Positions 32,596-41,463 of a DNA stretch of 64,000 nt are shown in pieces. The position numbers and the translations under genes were made by a program. Source of the DNA: RBG-16-57-11 sp964503145. Lineage in GTDB: Bacteria; Chloroflexota; Anaerolineae; Anaerolineales; UBA4823. The DNA lies in NCBI GenBank assembly GCA_964503145.1, contig CAZCYV010000007.1, positions 1 to 64,000 of the forward strand. The letters are read 5' to 3'. The notes beneath the pieces were generated by a model, which was given only the letters and a program-made list of their open reading frames with translations, searched no databases and was not told where the DNA came from. How positions within the stretch are numbered: position 1 is the stretch's first letter; each line of letters begins with the position of its first letter.

Positions 32596-34209
32596 ATGAG
32601 CGATTCGCCCAAACAAGAGGTTTCCATTGCGCCCCCGGCCCCACCCGATCGGGATTCCGTGATCCTGCGCGCCGAAGGGATTACCAAGGTCTTTCCGGGC
32701 ACGGTGGCGCTGGATCAGGTGAACTTCAACGTCTATCACGGCAAGGTCAACGTGCTGGTTGGGGAGAATGGGGCCGGCAAATCCACGCTGATGAAAATCC
32801 TGGCCGGCGTCGAGCAGCCCACCCATGGGAGAGTGGTGCTGGATGGGAAGGAATTGCGCTTGCATTCCCCGCTGGACGCCACACGCTACGGCATCGGGAT
32901 CATCTATCAGGAACTCAATCTGTGCCCCAACCTGAGCGTCACCGACAACATCTACCTGGCGCGGGAAATGATGAATCGGGGGGTGATCGATAAAAAGCGC
33001 CAGAAACAGCGCGCCCGCGAGCTGATCCAGCGCCTGGAGCAGAATATCGATCCGGACGCGCTGGTGGGAGACCTGCGCATCGGCCAGCAGCAGATCGTCG
33101 AGATTGCCAAGGCGCTGTTGCAGGATGTGCGCATCCTGATCATGGACGAGCCGACCTCGGCGCTCAGCACCGCCGAAGTGGAAGTGCTCTTCCGGGTGAT
33201 CCGCGACCTGAAAGCGCACGGGGTGTCTATCATCTATATCTCCCACAAGCTGGATGAGCTGCTGCAAATCGGCGATTACGTCACCGTGCTGCGGGATGGC
33301 CGTCTTGTGGCGGAGGAAGCCGCGGAAAACATCGACGTCCCCTGGATCATCGAGAAGATGGTGGGGCGCAATCCGGCGGCGCTGTTCACCCGCACGGAGC
33401 ACAAAATTGGGGAGGTGATGTTGCGGGTGGAAAACCTGACCCTGCCTCGCCACGGGGGCGGTTACGTGCTCGACCATGTCACCTTCGAACTGCACGAGGG
33501 CGAAATCCTGGGATTTTACGGCCTGATGGGCGCCGGGCGCTCCGACCTGGTGGACACCCTGGCGGGCGCGCACCCCGAGGCGACGGGCAAGATCTGGATC
33601 AAAGGCGAGGAGGTCAAATCTTCCACCGTCCCTGAGCGTATTCAGTCTGGGATCGTGCTGGTGCCCGAAGACCGACAGCGCGATGGCCTGGTCCCGACGC
33701 TGTCTGTGGCGCACAATATGATCCTTGCCAGCCTGAGGCGCTATCTCAACCGCTTTTACCTGGTGAAGAAGAAGGAACAACAAGCGGTGCAGAAGCTGGT
33801 GGAAGACCTTTCGATCCGAGTGGCCAGCATCGACCAGCCGATCACGGCGTTGAGCGGCGGGAACCAGCAGAAAGTGGTGGTCGCCAAGGCGTTGCTGACC
33901 AACCCTCGGGTGCTGATGCTGGATGAGCCAACCCGCGGCATCGACGTGGGGGCGAAGTCCGAAATCTTCGAGATCATGAGCCGCCTGGCGATGGAAGGCT
34001 ACGGCATCCTGTTCGTCTCGTCGGAGCTGAAAGAGGTGCTGGCGATGTCGGATCGCATCCTGGTGATGTCCAAGGGGGCGATCACCGGCGAATTCAGCCG
34101 CGAAGAGGCGACGGAGGAGAAACTGGTTGCTGCATCTGCCGTCGGACATGGGTTGGCAAGTGGAGGTAACAACAACAATGGAAGGAAAAACCAAAATGAG
34201 CGCAGTTGA
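32596..34209 (+). CDS. sugar ABC transporter ATP-binding protein (RbsA/MglA type)
   Basis: A 537-residue double ATPase. First domain: GENGAGKST (about 56-64), signature LRIGQQQIVEIAKAL, Walker B ILIMDEPTSAL. Second domain: a degenerate P-loop GLMGAGRSD (about 308), signature LSGGNQQKVVVAKAL and VLMLDEPTRGIDVG. This asymmetric pair is diagnostic of the CUT2 family, which imports monosaccharides such as ribose, xylose or apiose. GGAGTG precedes the start; its 3' end overlaps the permease gene by 32 nt. Confidence 0.95.
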   Translation: MSDSPKQEVSIAPPAPPDRDSVILRAEGITKVFPGTVALDQVNFNVYHGKVNVLVGENGAGKSTLMKILAGVEQPTHGRVVLDGKELRLHSPLDATRYGIGIIYQELNLCPNLSVTDNIYLAREMMNRGVIDKKRQKQRARELIQRLEQNIDPDALVGDLRIGQQQIVEIAKALLQDVRILIMDEPTSALSTAEVEVLFRVIRDLKAHGVSIIYISHKLDELLQIGDYVTVLRDGRLVAEEAAENIDVPWIIEKMVGRNPAALFTRTEHKIGEVMLRVENLTLPRHGGGYVLDHVTFELHEGEILGFYGLMGAGRSDLVDTLAGAHPEATGKIWIKGEEVKSSTVPERIQSGIVLVPEDRQRDGLVPTLSVAHNMILASLRRYLNRFYLVKKKEQQAVQKLVEDLSIRVASIDQPITALSGGNQQKVVVAKALLTNPRVLMLDEPTRGIDVGAKSEIFEIMSRLAMEGYGILFVSSELKEVLAMSDRILVMSKGAITGEFSREEATEEKLVAASAVGHGLASGGNNNNGRKNQNERS

Positions 34210-35269
34210 AGCCTATACGACAAAGAAAGCCCGGCGCATCACCAAGACGGACGTCCAACAATTCTTGCTTCGCGGGCGGGCGTTCATCGCCTTGATCCTG
34301 GTTGTGGTTGTCTTCACATTGCTTTCGCCGCAGTTCCTCAGCGCTAATAACATCGTCATCATGTCGAAGCATGTGGCGGTGAATGCCTTGCTGGCGATCG
34401 GTATGACGTTCGTGATCCTGACCGGGGGCATCGACCTTTCGGTGGGTTCGGTCGTCGGCCTGACGGCGATGATCGCCGGCGGGCTGATCAACGAGGGCAT
34501 TCGCATCGAATCGCTGGGGATCATCATTTACCCGCACACCTGGACGATCGTCGTCATCTCTTTGGTCGTGGGCACCCTCATGGGCGCGATCAGCGGTCTG
34601 ATCATCACCCGCTTCAACGTGGCGCCGTTCATCGCCACCCTGGGGATGCTCTATGTGGCGCGCGGTTTCGCCGGGCTGCGCAACAATGGCTACACCTTCC
34701 CCAACCTGGTCGGGCGGCCAGAGTTCGGCAACACCGGGTTTGAAATCCTGGGGGCGGGGGATTTCCTGGGGATCAACTATTCGATCTGGATCATGGCCGT
34801 GTTTGCTCTGGCGGCGCATTTTGCCACCACCCGGCTGCCCTTCGGCCGCCATGTGTATGCCATCGGCGGCAACGAGCGCTCCGCCGAACTCTCCGGCGTG
34901 CGCATCCGCCGCACCAAGACCATTGTGTACATGATCAGCGGCTTCTGCTCCGCCATGGTGGGGTTGATCATCGCTTCTCAACTGGTGGCGGCGCACCCCG
35001 CCACCGGCGAGACCTTCGAATTGAACGCCATCGCGGCTGTCGTGCTGGGCGGCACCTCGCTGGCGGGCGGGCGCGGCAGCATCGGCGGCACGCTGATCGG
35101 CGCTTTCGTCATCGGCGTCCTGGGAGATGGCCTGGTGATGTTGGGCGTTTCTTCGTTCTGGCAGAAGGTGATCAAAGGCGCGGTGATCGTGCTGGCGGTG
35201 ATCATCGACCAGGTCCAGGCGCGCATGCAAGAGCGGATCGCTCTGCAAAAACAGCAAGAGCTTATGTAG
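34178..35269 (+). CDS. sugar ABC transporter permease (RbsC type)
   Basis: A 363-residue CUT2 permease with about ten hydrophobic segments. The conserved MTFVILTGGIDLSVGSVVGLT and the cytoplasmic coupling region ATTRLPFGRHVYAIGGNERSAELSGV-like motif (split here) are present, as is GTSLAGGRGSIGGTLIGA near the end. The start at 34178 has GGAGGT 10 nt upstream; an ATG at 34196 is the alternative. Works with the preceding ATPase and the following binding protein. Confidence 0.94.
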   Translation: MEGKTKMSAVEAYTTKKARRITKTDVQQFLLRGRAFIALILVVVVFTLLSPQFLSANNIVIMSKHVAVNALLAIGMTFVILTGGIDLSVGSVVGLTAMIAGGLINEGIRIESLGIIIYPHTWTIVVISLVVGTLMGAISGLIITRFNVAPFIATLGMLYVARGFAGLRNNGYTFPNLVGRPEFGNTGFEILGAGDFLGINYSIWIMAVFALAAHFATTRLPFGRHVYAIGGNERSAELSGVRIRRTKTIVYMISGFCSAMVGLIIASQLVAAHPATGETFELNAIAAVVLGGTSLAGGRGSIGGTLIGAFVIGVLGDGLVMLGVSSFWQKVIKGAVIVLAVIIDQVQARMQERIALQKQQELM

Positions 35270-35285
35270 CCGAAAACCGTCGAGG

Positions 35286-35297
35286 AAGGAGGTGATC
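35286..35297 (+). promoter_or_regulatory. 12-nt perfect anti-16S (SD) sequence without a normally spaced ORF
   Basis: AAGGAGGTGATC matches the full complement of the usual 16S rRNA 3' end. The next ATG (35311) opens only a 7-codon ORF, and the binding-protein gene starts at 35380 with its own AGAGGAG. It may be a ribosome stand-by or short-leader element before a highly expressed gene. Confidence 0.4.
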
Positions 35298-35379
35298 GCC
35301 GTAGATTTTCATGCTCGAAGCCCGATCAGGCTAAGTTTGAAAGCGAACCTTCAATACATGAGACTCAGAGGAGAATAAG

Positions 35380-37392
35380 ATGGACAAAAGAAAACTGATG
35401 AACGTTTTGGGGCTGATCATGATCCTGGCCATGGTGCTGGCAGCCTGCGCTCCGCAGCCGGCTGCGACGCAGCCCCCGGCTCCGGAACAGCCCCAGGCGA
35501 CCCAGCCGCCAGCCGAAACCGGCGGTAAGAAGCTGATCTGCGTGATCGTGCCGCCGGTGGAGAACCCGTTCTTCGGCGCCATGCAGACCATCGCCGCCAA
35601 CAAGGCCGAAGAGCTGGGCTACCAGACGCTGCGCCTGGTGCACGACGATGACGCCAACAAGCAGATGGAGCTGTTCGAGACCTGCATCGCCCAGAAGGCT
35701 GCGGCGATCATCCTGGACAACGCCGGGGCCGACGCTTCTGTGGCTGCGGTGCAGAAGGCCAAGGATGCCGGCATCCCCAGCTTCCTGGTGGATCGCGAGA
35801 TCACCCAGGAAGGCGTGGCGGTGGCGCAGATCGTCTCCAACAACTACCAGGGCGCGACCATCCTGGCGGAGTACTTCGCCGAGCTGATGGGCGAAGAGGG
35901 CGATTACATCGAGCTGACCGGTCGGGATACCGACACCAACGCCCACATCCGCTCGCAGGGCTATCACGACGTGCTGGATCAGATCCCTGGGATGAAGATG
36001 GTCGCTCAACAGACGGCGAACTGGAGCCAGACCGAGGCCTACAGCGTGATGGAGAGCCTGTTGCAGGCGCACCCGAATGTGAAGGGTGTGATCTCGGGCA
36101 ACGACACCATGGCGCTGGGGGCGCAGGCGGCGCTGCTGGCGGCCGGCAAGAAGGACGTGATCGTGGTCGGCTTTGACGGTTCGGATGACGCTCTGCAGTC
36201 GATCGGCAAGGGCGAGCTGAAGGCCACCTCGCTGCAGCCGGTGGCCGAGATGGCGATCCAGGCTGCCATCCAGGCGGATCAGTACATCCGCACCGGCAGC
36301 ACCGGCAAGCCGGAGAAGCAATCCATCGACATGGTGCTGCTCACCCCGGAAAACGCCTGCCAGTACAAGCAGTTTGCCCCCACAGGCTCCACCGAGCCGT
36401 GCAAAGTGGCCGAGGCTCAGCCGCCTGCTGAAGCCGAAAAGAAGCTGATCTGCGTGATCGTGCCGCCGGTGGAGAACCCATTCTTCGGCGCCATGCAGGA
36501 GATCGCCGCCAACAAGGCCGAAGAGCTGGGCTACCAGACGCTGCGCCTGGTGCACGACGATGACGCCAACAAGCAGATGGAGCTGTTCGAGACCTGCATC
36601 GCCCAGAAGGCTGCGGCGATCATCCTGGACAACGCCGGGGCCGACGCTTCTGTGGCTGCGGTGCAGAAGGCCAAGGATGCCGGCATCCCCAGCTTCCTGG
36701 TGGATCGCGAGATCACCCAGGAAGGCGTGGCGGTGGCGCAGATCGTCTCCAACAACTACCAGGGCGCGACCATCCTGGCGGAGTACTTCGCCGAGCTGAT
36801 GGGCGAAGAGGGCGATTACATCGAGCTGACCGGTCGGGATACCGACACCAACGCCCACATCCGCTCGCAGGGCTATCACGACGTGCTGGATCAGATCCCT
36901 GGGATGAAGATGGTCGCTCAACAGACGGCGAACTGGAGCCAGACCGAGGCCTACAGCGTGATGGAGAGCCTGTTGCAGGCGCACCCGAATGTGAAGGGTG
37001 TGATCTCGGGCAACGACACCATGGCGCTGGGGGCGCAGGCGGCGCTGCTGGCGGCCGGCAAGAAGGACGTGATCGTGGTCGGCTTTGACGGTTCGGATGA
37101 CGCTCTGCAGTCGATCGGCAAGGGCGAGCTGAAGGCCACCTCGCTGCAGCCGGTGGCCGAGATGGCGATCCAGGCTGCCATCCAGGCGGATCAGTACATC
37201 CGCACCGGCAGCACCGGCAAGCCGGAGAAGCAATCCATCGACATGGTCTTGATCACCGCGGAGAACTACTGCCAGTACAAAACCTTCGCCCCGACCGGTT
37301 CGACCGAGGCCTGCCCGCCTCCGCCGAAACTGTCGTCGCTCATGGATTGGCTGCTGTTTGGCCTGCGGGCTTTGATCAACCCGGCAGGTTAG
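35380..37392 (+). CDS. tandem-duplicated sugar-binding lipoprotein of the ABC transporter
   Basis: A 670-residue protein, about twice the length of an RbsB-type binding protein. A lipoprotein signal (LAMVLAAC, lipidated Cys near residue 24) and a Pro/Gln-rich linker lead into two complete periplasmic-binding domains (about 50-325 and 354-630). Each starts KLICVIVPPVENPFFGAM and contains RDTDTNAH, GNDTMALGAQAAL and GFDGSDDAL. The domains differ at only a few residues before the last 25. The linker between them (AEAQPPAEAEKK) resembles the N-terminal linker. The C-terminal tail LSSLMDWLLFGLRALINPAG is hydrophobic and has no counterpart after domain 1. Two tethered domains could raise local binding capacity. 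Confidence 0.9.
   Translation: MDKRKLMNVLGLIMILAMVLAACAPQPAATQPPAPEQPQATQPPAETGGKKLICVIVPPVENPFFGAMQTIAANKAEELGYQTLRLVHDDDANKQMELFETCIAQKAAAIILDNAGADASVAAVQKAKDAGIPSFLVDREITQEGVAVAQIVSNNYQGATILAEYFAELMGEEGDYIELTGRDTDTNAHIRSQGYHDVLDQIPGMKMVAQQTANWSQTEAYSVMESLLQAHPNVKGVISGNDTMALGAQAALLAAGKKDVIVVGFDGSDDALQSIGKGELKATSLQPVAEMAIQAAIQADQYIRTGSTGKPEKQSIDMVLLTPENACQYKQFAPTGSTEPCKVAEAQPPAEAEKKLICVIVPPVENPFFGAMQEIAANKAEELGYQTLRLVHDDDANKQMELFETCIAQKAAAIILDNAGADASVAAVQKAKDAGIPSFLVDREITQEGVAVAQIVSNNYQGATILAEYFAELMGEEGDYIELTGRDTDTNAHIRSQGYHDVLDQIPGMKMVAQQTANWSQTEAYSVMESLLQAHPNVKGVISGNDTMALGAQAALLAAGKKDVIVVGFDGSDDALQSIGKGELKATSLQPVAEMAIQAAIQADQYIRTGSTGKPEKQSIDMVLITAENYCQYKTFAPTGSTEACPPPPKLSSLMDWLLFGLRALINPAG
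35527..36335 (+). repeat. direct repeat copy 1 in the binding-protein gene
   Basis: An 809-bp direct repeat; offset to copy 2 is exactly 912 bp. Differences seen are one base in the AACCC(G/A) codon and ACC versus GAG in the ATGCAG... region near 35583; after about 35590 I see no difference up to 36335. Confidence 0.9.
36439..37247 (+). repeat. direct repeat copy 2 in the binding-protein gene
   Basis: Partner of 35527-36335. Even synonymous positions are shared, so the duplication is very recent or is being homogenised. The divergence beginning right after 37247 (CTTGATCACC against GCTGCTCACC) marks the edge of the repeat. Confidence 0.9.
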
Positions 37393-37408
37393 TCCCTTTG
37401 TAACCTTT

Positions 37409-37454
37409 GGAGGCGGCAGACCGCTGCCTGCCCGACGAAGATCCTGCCGCCTCC
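37409..37454 (+). terminator. hairpin after the binding-protein gene
   Basis: GGAGGCGGCAG (37409-37419) pairs with CTGCCGCCTCC (37444-37454) around a 24-nt loop, without a T run. This position in sugar operons usually carries an mRNA-stabilising or attenuating hairpin that lets the binding protein be made in excess over downstream enzymes. Confidence 0.55.
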
Positions 37455-37568
37455 ATAGGTCTCACCTTCGCCTTACGCTGTCCCGAGGACCGATCGGCCT
37501 CTCGACGAGGCTTTCAACCGAGCGCACCCGTGTGATGGATGCGTCATGCAAACGATCCAGGCAGGTCA

Positions 37569-38525
37569 ATGATGAGCAAAAATGCCCCGCACATCCTCGT
37601 CGTTGGTAGTTTAAACATGGATCTGGTGGTTCTGATGCCGGAAATCCCTCGCCCTGGGGAAACGCTGCTGGGCGGGCGGTTCGCCACCTTTCCCGGCGGG
37701 AAGGGCGCCAACCAGGCCGTGGCCGCGGCGCGCCTGGGCGCGCAGGTCACTATGGTCGGGAGGGTGGGGGGAGATGCCTTTGGCGAGCAGATGCTGGAGA
37801 TCATCCGCAGGGAAGGCATCGAGACGCGCTTCATCGGCGTGGACCCCGATAGCGCCACCGGCGTCGCTCTGATCACCGTCGATGCCCGCGGGCAGAACAG
37901 CATTTCGGTCGCTTCTGGGGCGAACTTCACCCTCACCGCCCAGGAGGTGCGCGCCGCCTGGGAGCAGCTCCCGGCGGTGGATTTGCTGGTCATGCCCCTG
38001 GAAACGCCGATGGAAACCATCGAGACCGCGGCGCAGATGGCGAAAGCGCGCGGCGCGCAGGTGATCTTGAACCCGGCGCCGGCACGTGATCTGGATGAGT
38101 CGCTGCTGCGCAAAGTGGACGTGCTGATCCCCAATGAGAGCGAGACCGAGCGCCTGACGGGGCGGAAAATCGCCGGCCTGGAGGATCAGCGGGAAGCAGG
38201 CGCAGCCCTGCTGGGTTTGGGGGTGGGCAGCGTGGTGCTCACCCTGGGCGAAAAGGGCGCCCTGATCGTGGAAAACAGCCCGCAGGGGCCGGTCAGCCAG
38301 CTCATCCCCGCCTTTCAGGTGCCGGCGACCGATACGACCGCGGCCGGAGATGCGTTCGTCGGCGCTCTGGCCACCGCCCTGGGCGAAGGTTTGCCGCTGA
38401 GCGAGGCGGCGCGTTTCGCCAGCGCAGCCGCGGCGATCTCCGTCACCCGCCCCGGCGCGCAACCCTCCCTGCCTTATCGGAGCGAAGTGGATCAGTTCCT
38501 GCGTGAAGGGAGATTACCCCAATGA
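37569..38525 (+). CDS. rbsK: ribokinase (PfkB family)
   Basis: A 318-residue PfkB-family kinase. GSLNMDLVV at the N-terminus, GGKGANQAVAAARLG (motif 1, about 44-58) and DTTAAGDAFVGALATAL (motif 2 with catalytic Asp, about 257-273) are typical of RbsK. It phosphorylates ribose (or a similar sugar) at O5. ATG at 37569 or 37572; the upstream start at 37539 lacks an SD. Overlaps rbsD by ATGA. Confidence 0.92.
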   Translation: MMSKNAPHILVVGSLNMDLVVLMPEIPRPGETLLGGRFATFPGGKGANQAVAAARLGAQVTMVGRVGGDAFGEQMLEIIRREGIETRFIGVDPDSATGVALITVDARGQNSISVASGANFTLTAQEVRAAWEQLPAVDLLVMPLETPMETIETAAQMAKARGAQVILNPAPARDLDESLLRKVDVLIPNESETERLTGRKIAGLEDQREAGAALLGLGVGSVVLTLGEKGALIVENSPQGPVSQLIPAFQVPATDTTAAGDAFVGALATALGEGLPLSEAARFASAAAAISVTRPGAQPSLPYRSEVDQFLREGRLPQ

Positions 38526-38926
38526 AAAAAATCGGCATTATCCATTCGGAAATCTCGGCGGTGATCGCCAGCCTGGGCCACAATGACACGCTGACCATTG
38601 TGGACGCCGGCTATCCCATCCCCGCCGTCACTAAACGCATCGACCTGGCGCTGGAGCCAGGCGTGCCCGGCTTCCTGCAAACCTTGAGAGTCGTGCTGCA
38701 AGAGTTGTTCGTCGAGCGCATCATCCTGGCGGAGGAGATCCAGCAATACAGCCCGCACATCCTGGCCGGCATCCGCGAATTGCTGCCCGATGCGCCCATC
38801 GAGTTCGTCCCGCATATCGAGTTCAAGAACCGCGCGCCCTCCAGCCGCGCGGTGATTCGCACAGCGGAATTTACCCCTTATTCTAATGTGATCCTGGTTG
38901 CAGGGGCCTGGGGCTTCAAGTTATAA
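38522..38926 (+). CDS. rbsD: D-ribose pyranase (RbsD/FucU family)
   Basis: A 134-residue protein with the RbsD start MKKIGIIHSEISAVIASLGH (catalytic His in LGH), IVDAGYPIP and C-terminal TAEFTPYSNVILVAG. It interconverts pyranose and furanose or beta-pyranose forms so the sugar can be used by the kinase or isomerase. Complete length. Overlaps rbsK by 4 nt. Confidence 0.93.
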   Translation: MKKIGIIHSEISAVIASLGHNDTLTIVDAGYPIPAVTKRIDLALEPGVPGFLQTLRVVLQELFVERIILAEEIQQYSPHILAGIRELLPDAPIEFVPHIEFKNRAPSSRAVIRTAEFTPYSNVILVAGAWGFKL

Positions 38927-38947
38927 ATGATCGAACAGGAGTGAGAG

Positions 38948-40354
38948 ATGAAGACCACTTTGGGCGTTATTTTTGGCAACCGCGATTTCTTCCCCGACCA
39001 TCTGGTCACCGAGGCGCGCCGGGATATCGAGACGTTGTTCGGCGAGCTGGGCTTCCAGGCGGTGATGGTGGGCGAGCAAGAGACCAAGCTCGGCTCGGTG
39101 GAGACCTACGAGCACGCCAAGATCTGCGCCGAGTTGTTCAAGAAACACCGCGACGAAATCGACGGCATCCTGGTGGTGCTGCCCAACTTTGGCGATGAGA
39201 AGGGCGTGGCCGATACGGTCAAGCTCTCAGGGCTGAATGTGCCCATCCTGGTGCAGGCCTATCCCGATGACCTGGACGCCCTGAACGTCGAGCGGCGGCG
39301 GGATGCCTTCTGCGGCAAGCTCTCGGTGTGCAACAATCTGCGCCAGTACGGCTTTCCTTTCACGCTGACCGAACTGCACACCGTCCGACCGCTCAGCGAC
39401 AGCTTCCGCGCCGACTTGAAGGCCTTCGCCGGCGTGTGTCACGTGTTCAAGGGGCTGCGCAATGCCCGTCTGGGGGCGATCGGCGCCCGCCCCAGCGCCT
39501 TCAACACCGTGCGCTACAGCGAGAAGCTGCTCCAGGCGTATGGCATCAGCGTGACCACGGTGGATCTCTCCGAGATTCTGGGCGCGACCCAGAAGCTGGC
39601 GGACGACGATCCGCGGGTGAGGGGCAAGCTGGAGGAGATCGGCGCCTACGCCCGGCACGACAGCGTGCCCTCTCAGGCGATGCTGCGCATGGCCAAGCTG
39701 GGGATCGTGATCTCGGACTGGATGAACGCCAACGACCTGAACGCCTCGGCCTTGCAGTGCTGGACTTCGATCCAGAAGAACTACGGCATCAACGTATGCA
39801 CGCTGATGAGCATGATGAGCGATAAGCTGATGCCCTCGGCCTGCGAGGTGGATATCACCGGCGTGGCCTCGATGTACGCCCTGCAACTGGCTTCGGGCGT
39901 CCCCGCGGCGCTGGTGGACTGGAACAATAACTACGGCGACGACCCCGACCGCTGCGTCTTCTTCCACTGCGGTAACTGGGCCAAGAGCTTCATCCCCGAT
40001 ATCGAGATCAAGACCGCGCCCATCCTGGGCACCACGCTGGGCGAGGAGAACACCTACGGCGCCATGGCCGGCCGCGCCGCCAGTGGCCCGATGACCTTCG
40101 CCCGCATCAGCACCGACGACGCCTACGGCCTGATCCGCACCTATATGGGCGAGGGCGAAATGACCGATGATCCGCTGGACACCTTCGGCCACCGCGCCGT
40201 GGTGCACGTGCCGGAGTTGCAGCCGCTGCTCAAATACATCGCCCGTAACGGCTTCGAGCATCATGTGGCGATGACCCTGGGGCGGGTGGCCGGCGTGCTG
40301 GCCGAAGCCTTCGACACCTACCTGGGCTGGGACGTTTACCATCACGGCGGTTAG
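38948..40354 (+). CDS. L-fucose/L-arabinose-isomerase-family protein
   Basis: A 468-residue protein in the fucose/arabinose isomerase superfamily. The substrate domain has VLPNFGDEKGV and VGEQETKLGSV. The metal site residues are expected in SACEVDITGV (Glu, Asp) and a His in VFFHCGNW. About 100 residues shorter than FucI and lacking its N-terminal part, it belongs to the uncharacterised short group. As the only sugar isomerase in the locus it probably converts the imported aldose to the ketose that the FGGY kinase phosphorylates. GGAGTGAG precedes the ATG. Confidence 0.85.
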   Translation: MKTTLGVIFGNRDFFPDHLVTEARRDIETLFGELGFQAVMVGEQETKLGSVETYEHAKICAELFKKHRDEIDGILVVLPNFGDEKGVADTVKLSGLNVPILVQAYPDDLDALNVERRRDAFCGKLSVCNNLRQYGFPFTLTELHTVRPLSDSFRADLKAFAGVCHVFKGLRNARLGAIGARPSAFNTVRYSEKLLQAYGISVTTVDLSEILGATQKLADDDPRVRGKLEEIGAYARHDSVPSQAMLRMAKLGIVISDWMNANDLNASALQCWTSIQKNYGINVCTLMSMMSDKLMPSACEVDITGVASMYALQLASGVPAALVDWNNNYGDDPDRCVFFHCGNWAKSFIPDIEIKTAPILGTTLGEENTYGAMAGRAASGPMTFARISTDDAYGLIRTYMGEGEMTDDPLDTFGHRAVVHVPELQPLLKYIARNGFEHHVAMTLGRVAGVLAEAFDTYLGWDVYHHGG

Positions 40355-40372
40355 ACCTGCCTGGATCGCTGG

Positions 40373-40414
40373 CTTCACAGGTCGGCGGCCGCTGGCCGCT
40401 GGCGACCTGTGAAG
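40373..40414 (+). terminator. hairpin between isomerase and second regulator
   Basis: CTTCACAGGTC (40373-40383) pairs with GACCTGTGAAG (40404-40414); GGCGGCCGC-type bases extend the stem. No T run, so it may attenuate rather than fully stop the operon before the regulator gene. Confidence 0.55.
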
Positions 40415-40449
40415 TCGGGTTCAGGTCGCCAGAGAGCGCCAGGGCTGGC

Positions 40450-41400
40450 ATGACTCGAATCGACGAACTCAGACTGATGACCAAAGTGGCCCGGCTGTAT
40501 TACGAGCGCGGCTTGCAACAGGCGGAGATCGCCGATCTGCTGCGCCTCTCGCAGTCCACCGTATCGCGGGTGATCAAGCGCGCCATTGACGAGAAGATCG
40601 TGCGCACCACCATCGAGCCGCCCAAGGGCGTGTACGCCGAACTCGAGGATAGCCTGGTGCAGGCCTTCGGTTTGAAAGACGCCGTGGTGGCCGGCGCTAC
40701 GCTGGACGACGATGAGGTGGTCATCCGGGATATCGGTTCGGCGGCGGCGTATTATCTGGAGACTTCGCTCAAATCCGGCGATATCATCGGTATTTCTTCC
40801 TGGAGCGCCACCCTGCTGGCCATGGTGGACGCCATGCACGGCGTCTCCGGGCTGAAGAACATCCGTGTGGTGCAGATCCTCGGCGGGGTGGGCAATCCGA
40901 CCGCGGAGATGCACGCCACGCGCCTGGTCAGCCGCCTGGCGCAACTGGTACACGGCGAGCCGGTGTATCTGCCCGCGCCGGGCGTGGTTGGTTCGGCCGA
41001 AAGCCGCAGGGTGCTGCTCCAGGACCCGTTCATCCAGGCGTCGATGGAGCTGATCGACCGCGTGACCATCGCCTTCGTCGGCATCGGCGAGGTCAAGCCT
41101 TCCTCGCTGCTGGCAACCAGCGGCAACGTGTTTTCACCCGGCGAGCTGGATTACTTGCGCAGCCAGGGGGCGGTGGGGGATATCCTGGTGCGCTTCTTCA
41201 ACCGCCAGGGGCAGCCGGTGGACTCGCCGCTCAACGAGCGGGTGGTGGGGATGAGCCTGGAGCAGCTCAAGCGGTTGGATCGCTCGGTGGGCGTGGCCGG
41301 GGGCCGGCGCAAGGTCGAGGCCATCCATTCGGCGCTGACCGGCAAGCTGATCAACGTGCTGATCACCGACCACTTCACCGCCGAGCGCCTGCTGGCGTGA
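40450..41400 (+). CDS. SorC/DeoR-family sugar-binding transcriptional regulator (2)
   Basis: A 316-residue paralogue of the regulator at 27311-28267. HTH QAEIADLLRLSQSTVSRVIKR at about 21-41, effector domain with GISSWSATL, VQILGGVGNPTAE, and GVAGGRRK near the end. The two share motif order throughout and clearly arose by duplication. It is the last gene of the locus. Both could bind the same operator pair (28358-28463), perhaps as mixed tetramers, or one could respond to a different metabolite. Confidence 0.92.
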   Translation: MTRIDELRLMTKVARLYYERGLQQAEIADLLRLSQSTVSRVIKRAIDEKIVRTTIEPPKGVYAELEDSLVQAFGLKDAVVAGATLDDDEVVIRDIGSAAAYYLETSLKSGDIIGISSWSATLLAMVDAMHGVSGLKNIRVVQILGGVGNPTAEMHATRLVSRLAQLVHGEPVYLPAPGVVGSAESRRVLLQDPFIQASMELIDRVTIAFVGIGEVKPSSLLATSGNVFSPGELDYLRSQGAVGDILVRFFNRQGQPVDSPLNERVVGMSLEQLKRLDRSVGVAGGRRKVEAIHSALTGKLINVLITDHFTAERLLA

Positions 41401-41409
41401 CCCGGCAAG

Positions 41410-41445
41410 GCGGGCCTGACCGGCGCATGCGCCGGTCAGGCCCGC
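41410..41445. terminator. perfect 36-bp palindrome ending the sugar operon
   Basis: Two 18-nt halves (GCGGGCCTGACCGGCGCA and its exact reverse complement) lie 9 nt past the regulator stop and 18 nt from the stop of the minus-strand flavoprotein gene. It can terminate both strands although no T run follows. Confidence 0.7.
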
Positions 41446-41463
41446 AGATTCGCTCAGGATGGA

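Noticed and set aside
35365..37233. A 622-codon minus-strand frame with repeated LRLAGAAGADVLIR units
   Set aside because: The repeats simply mirror the duplicated binding-protein gene on the plus strand.
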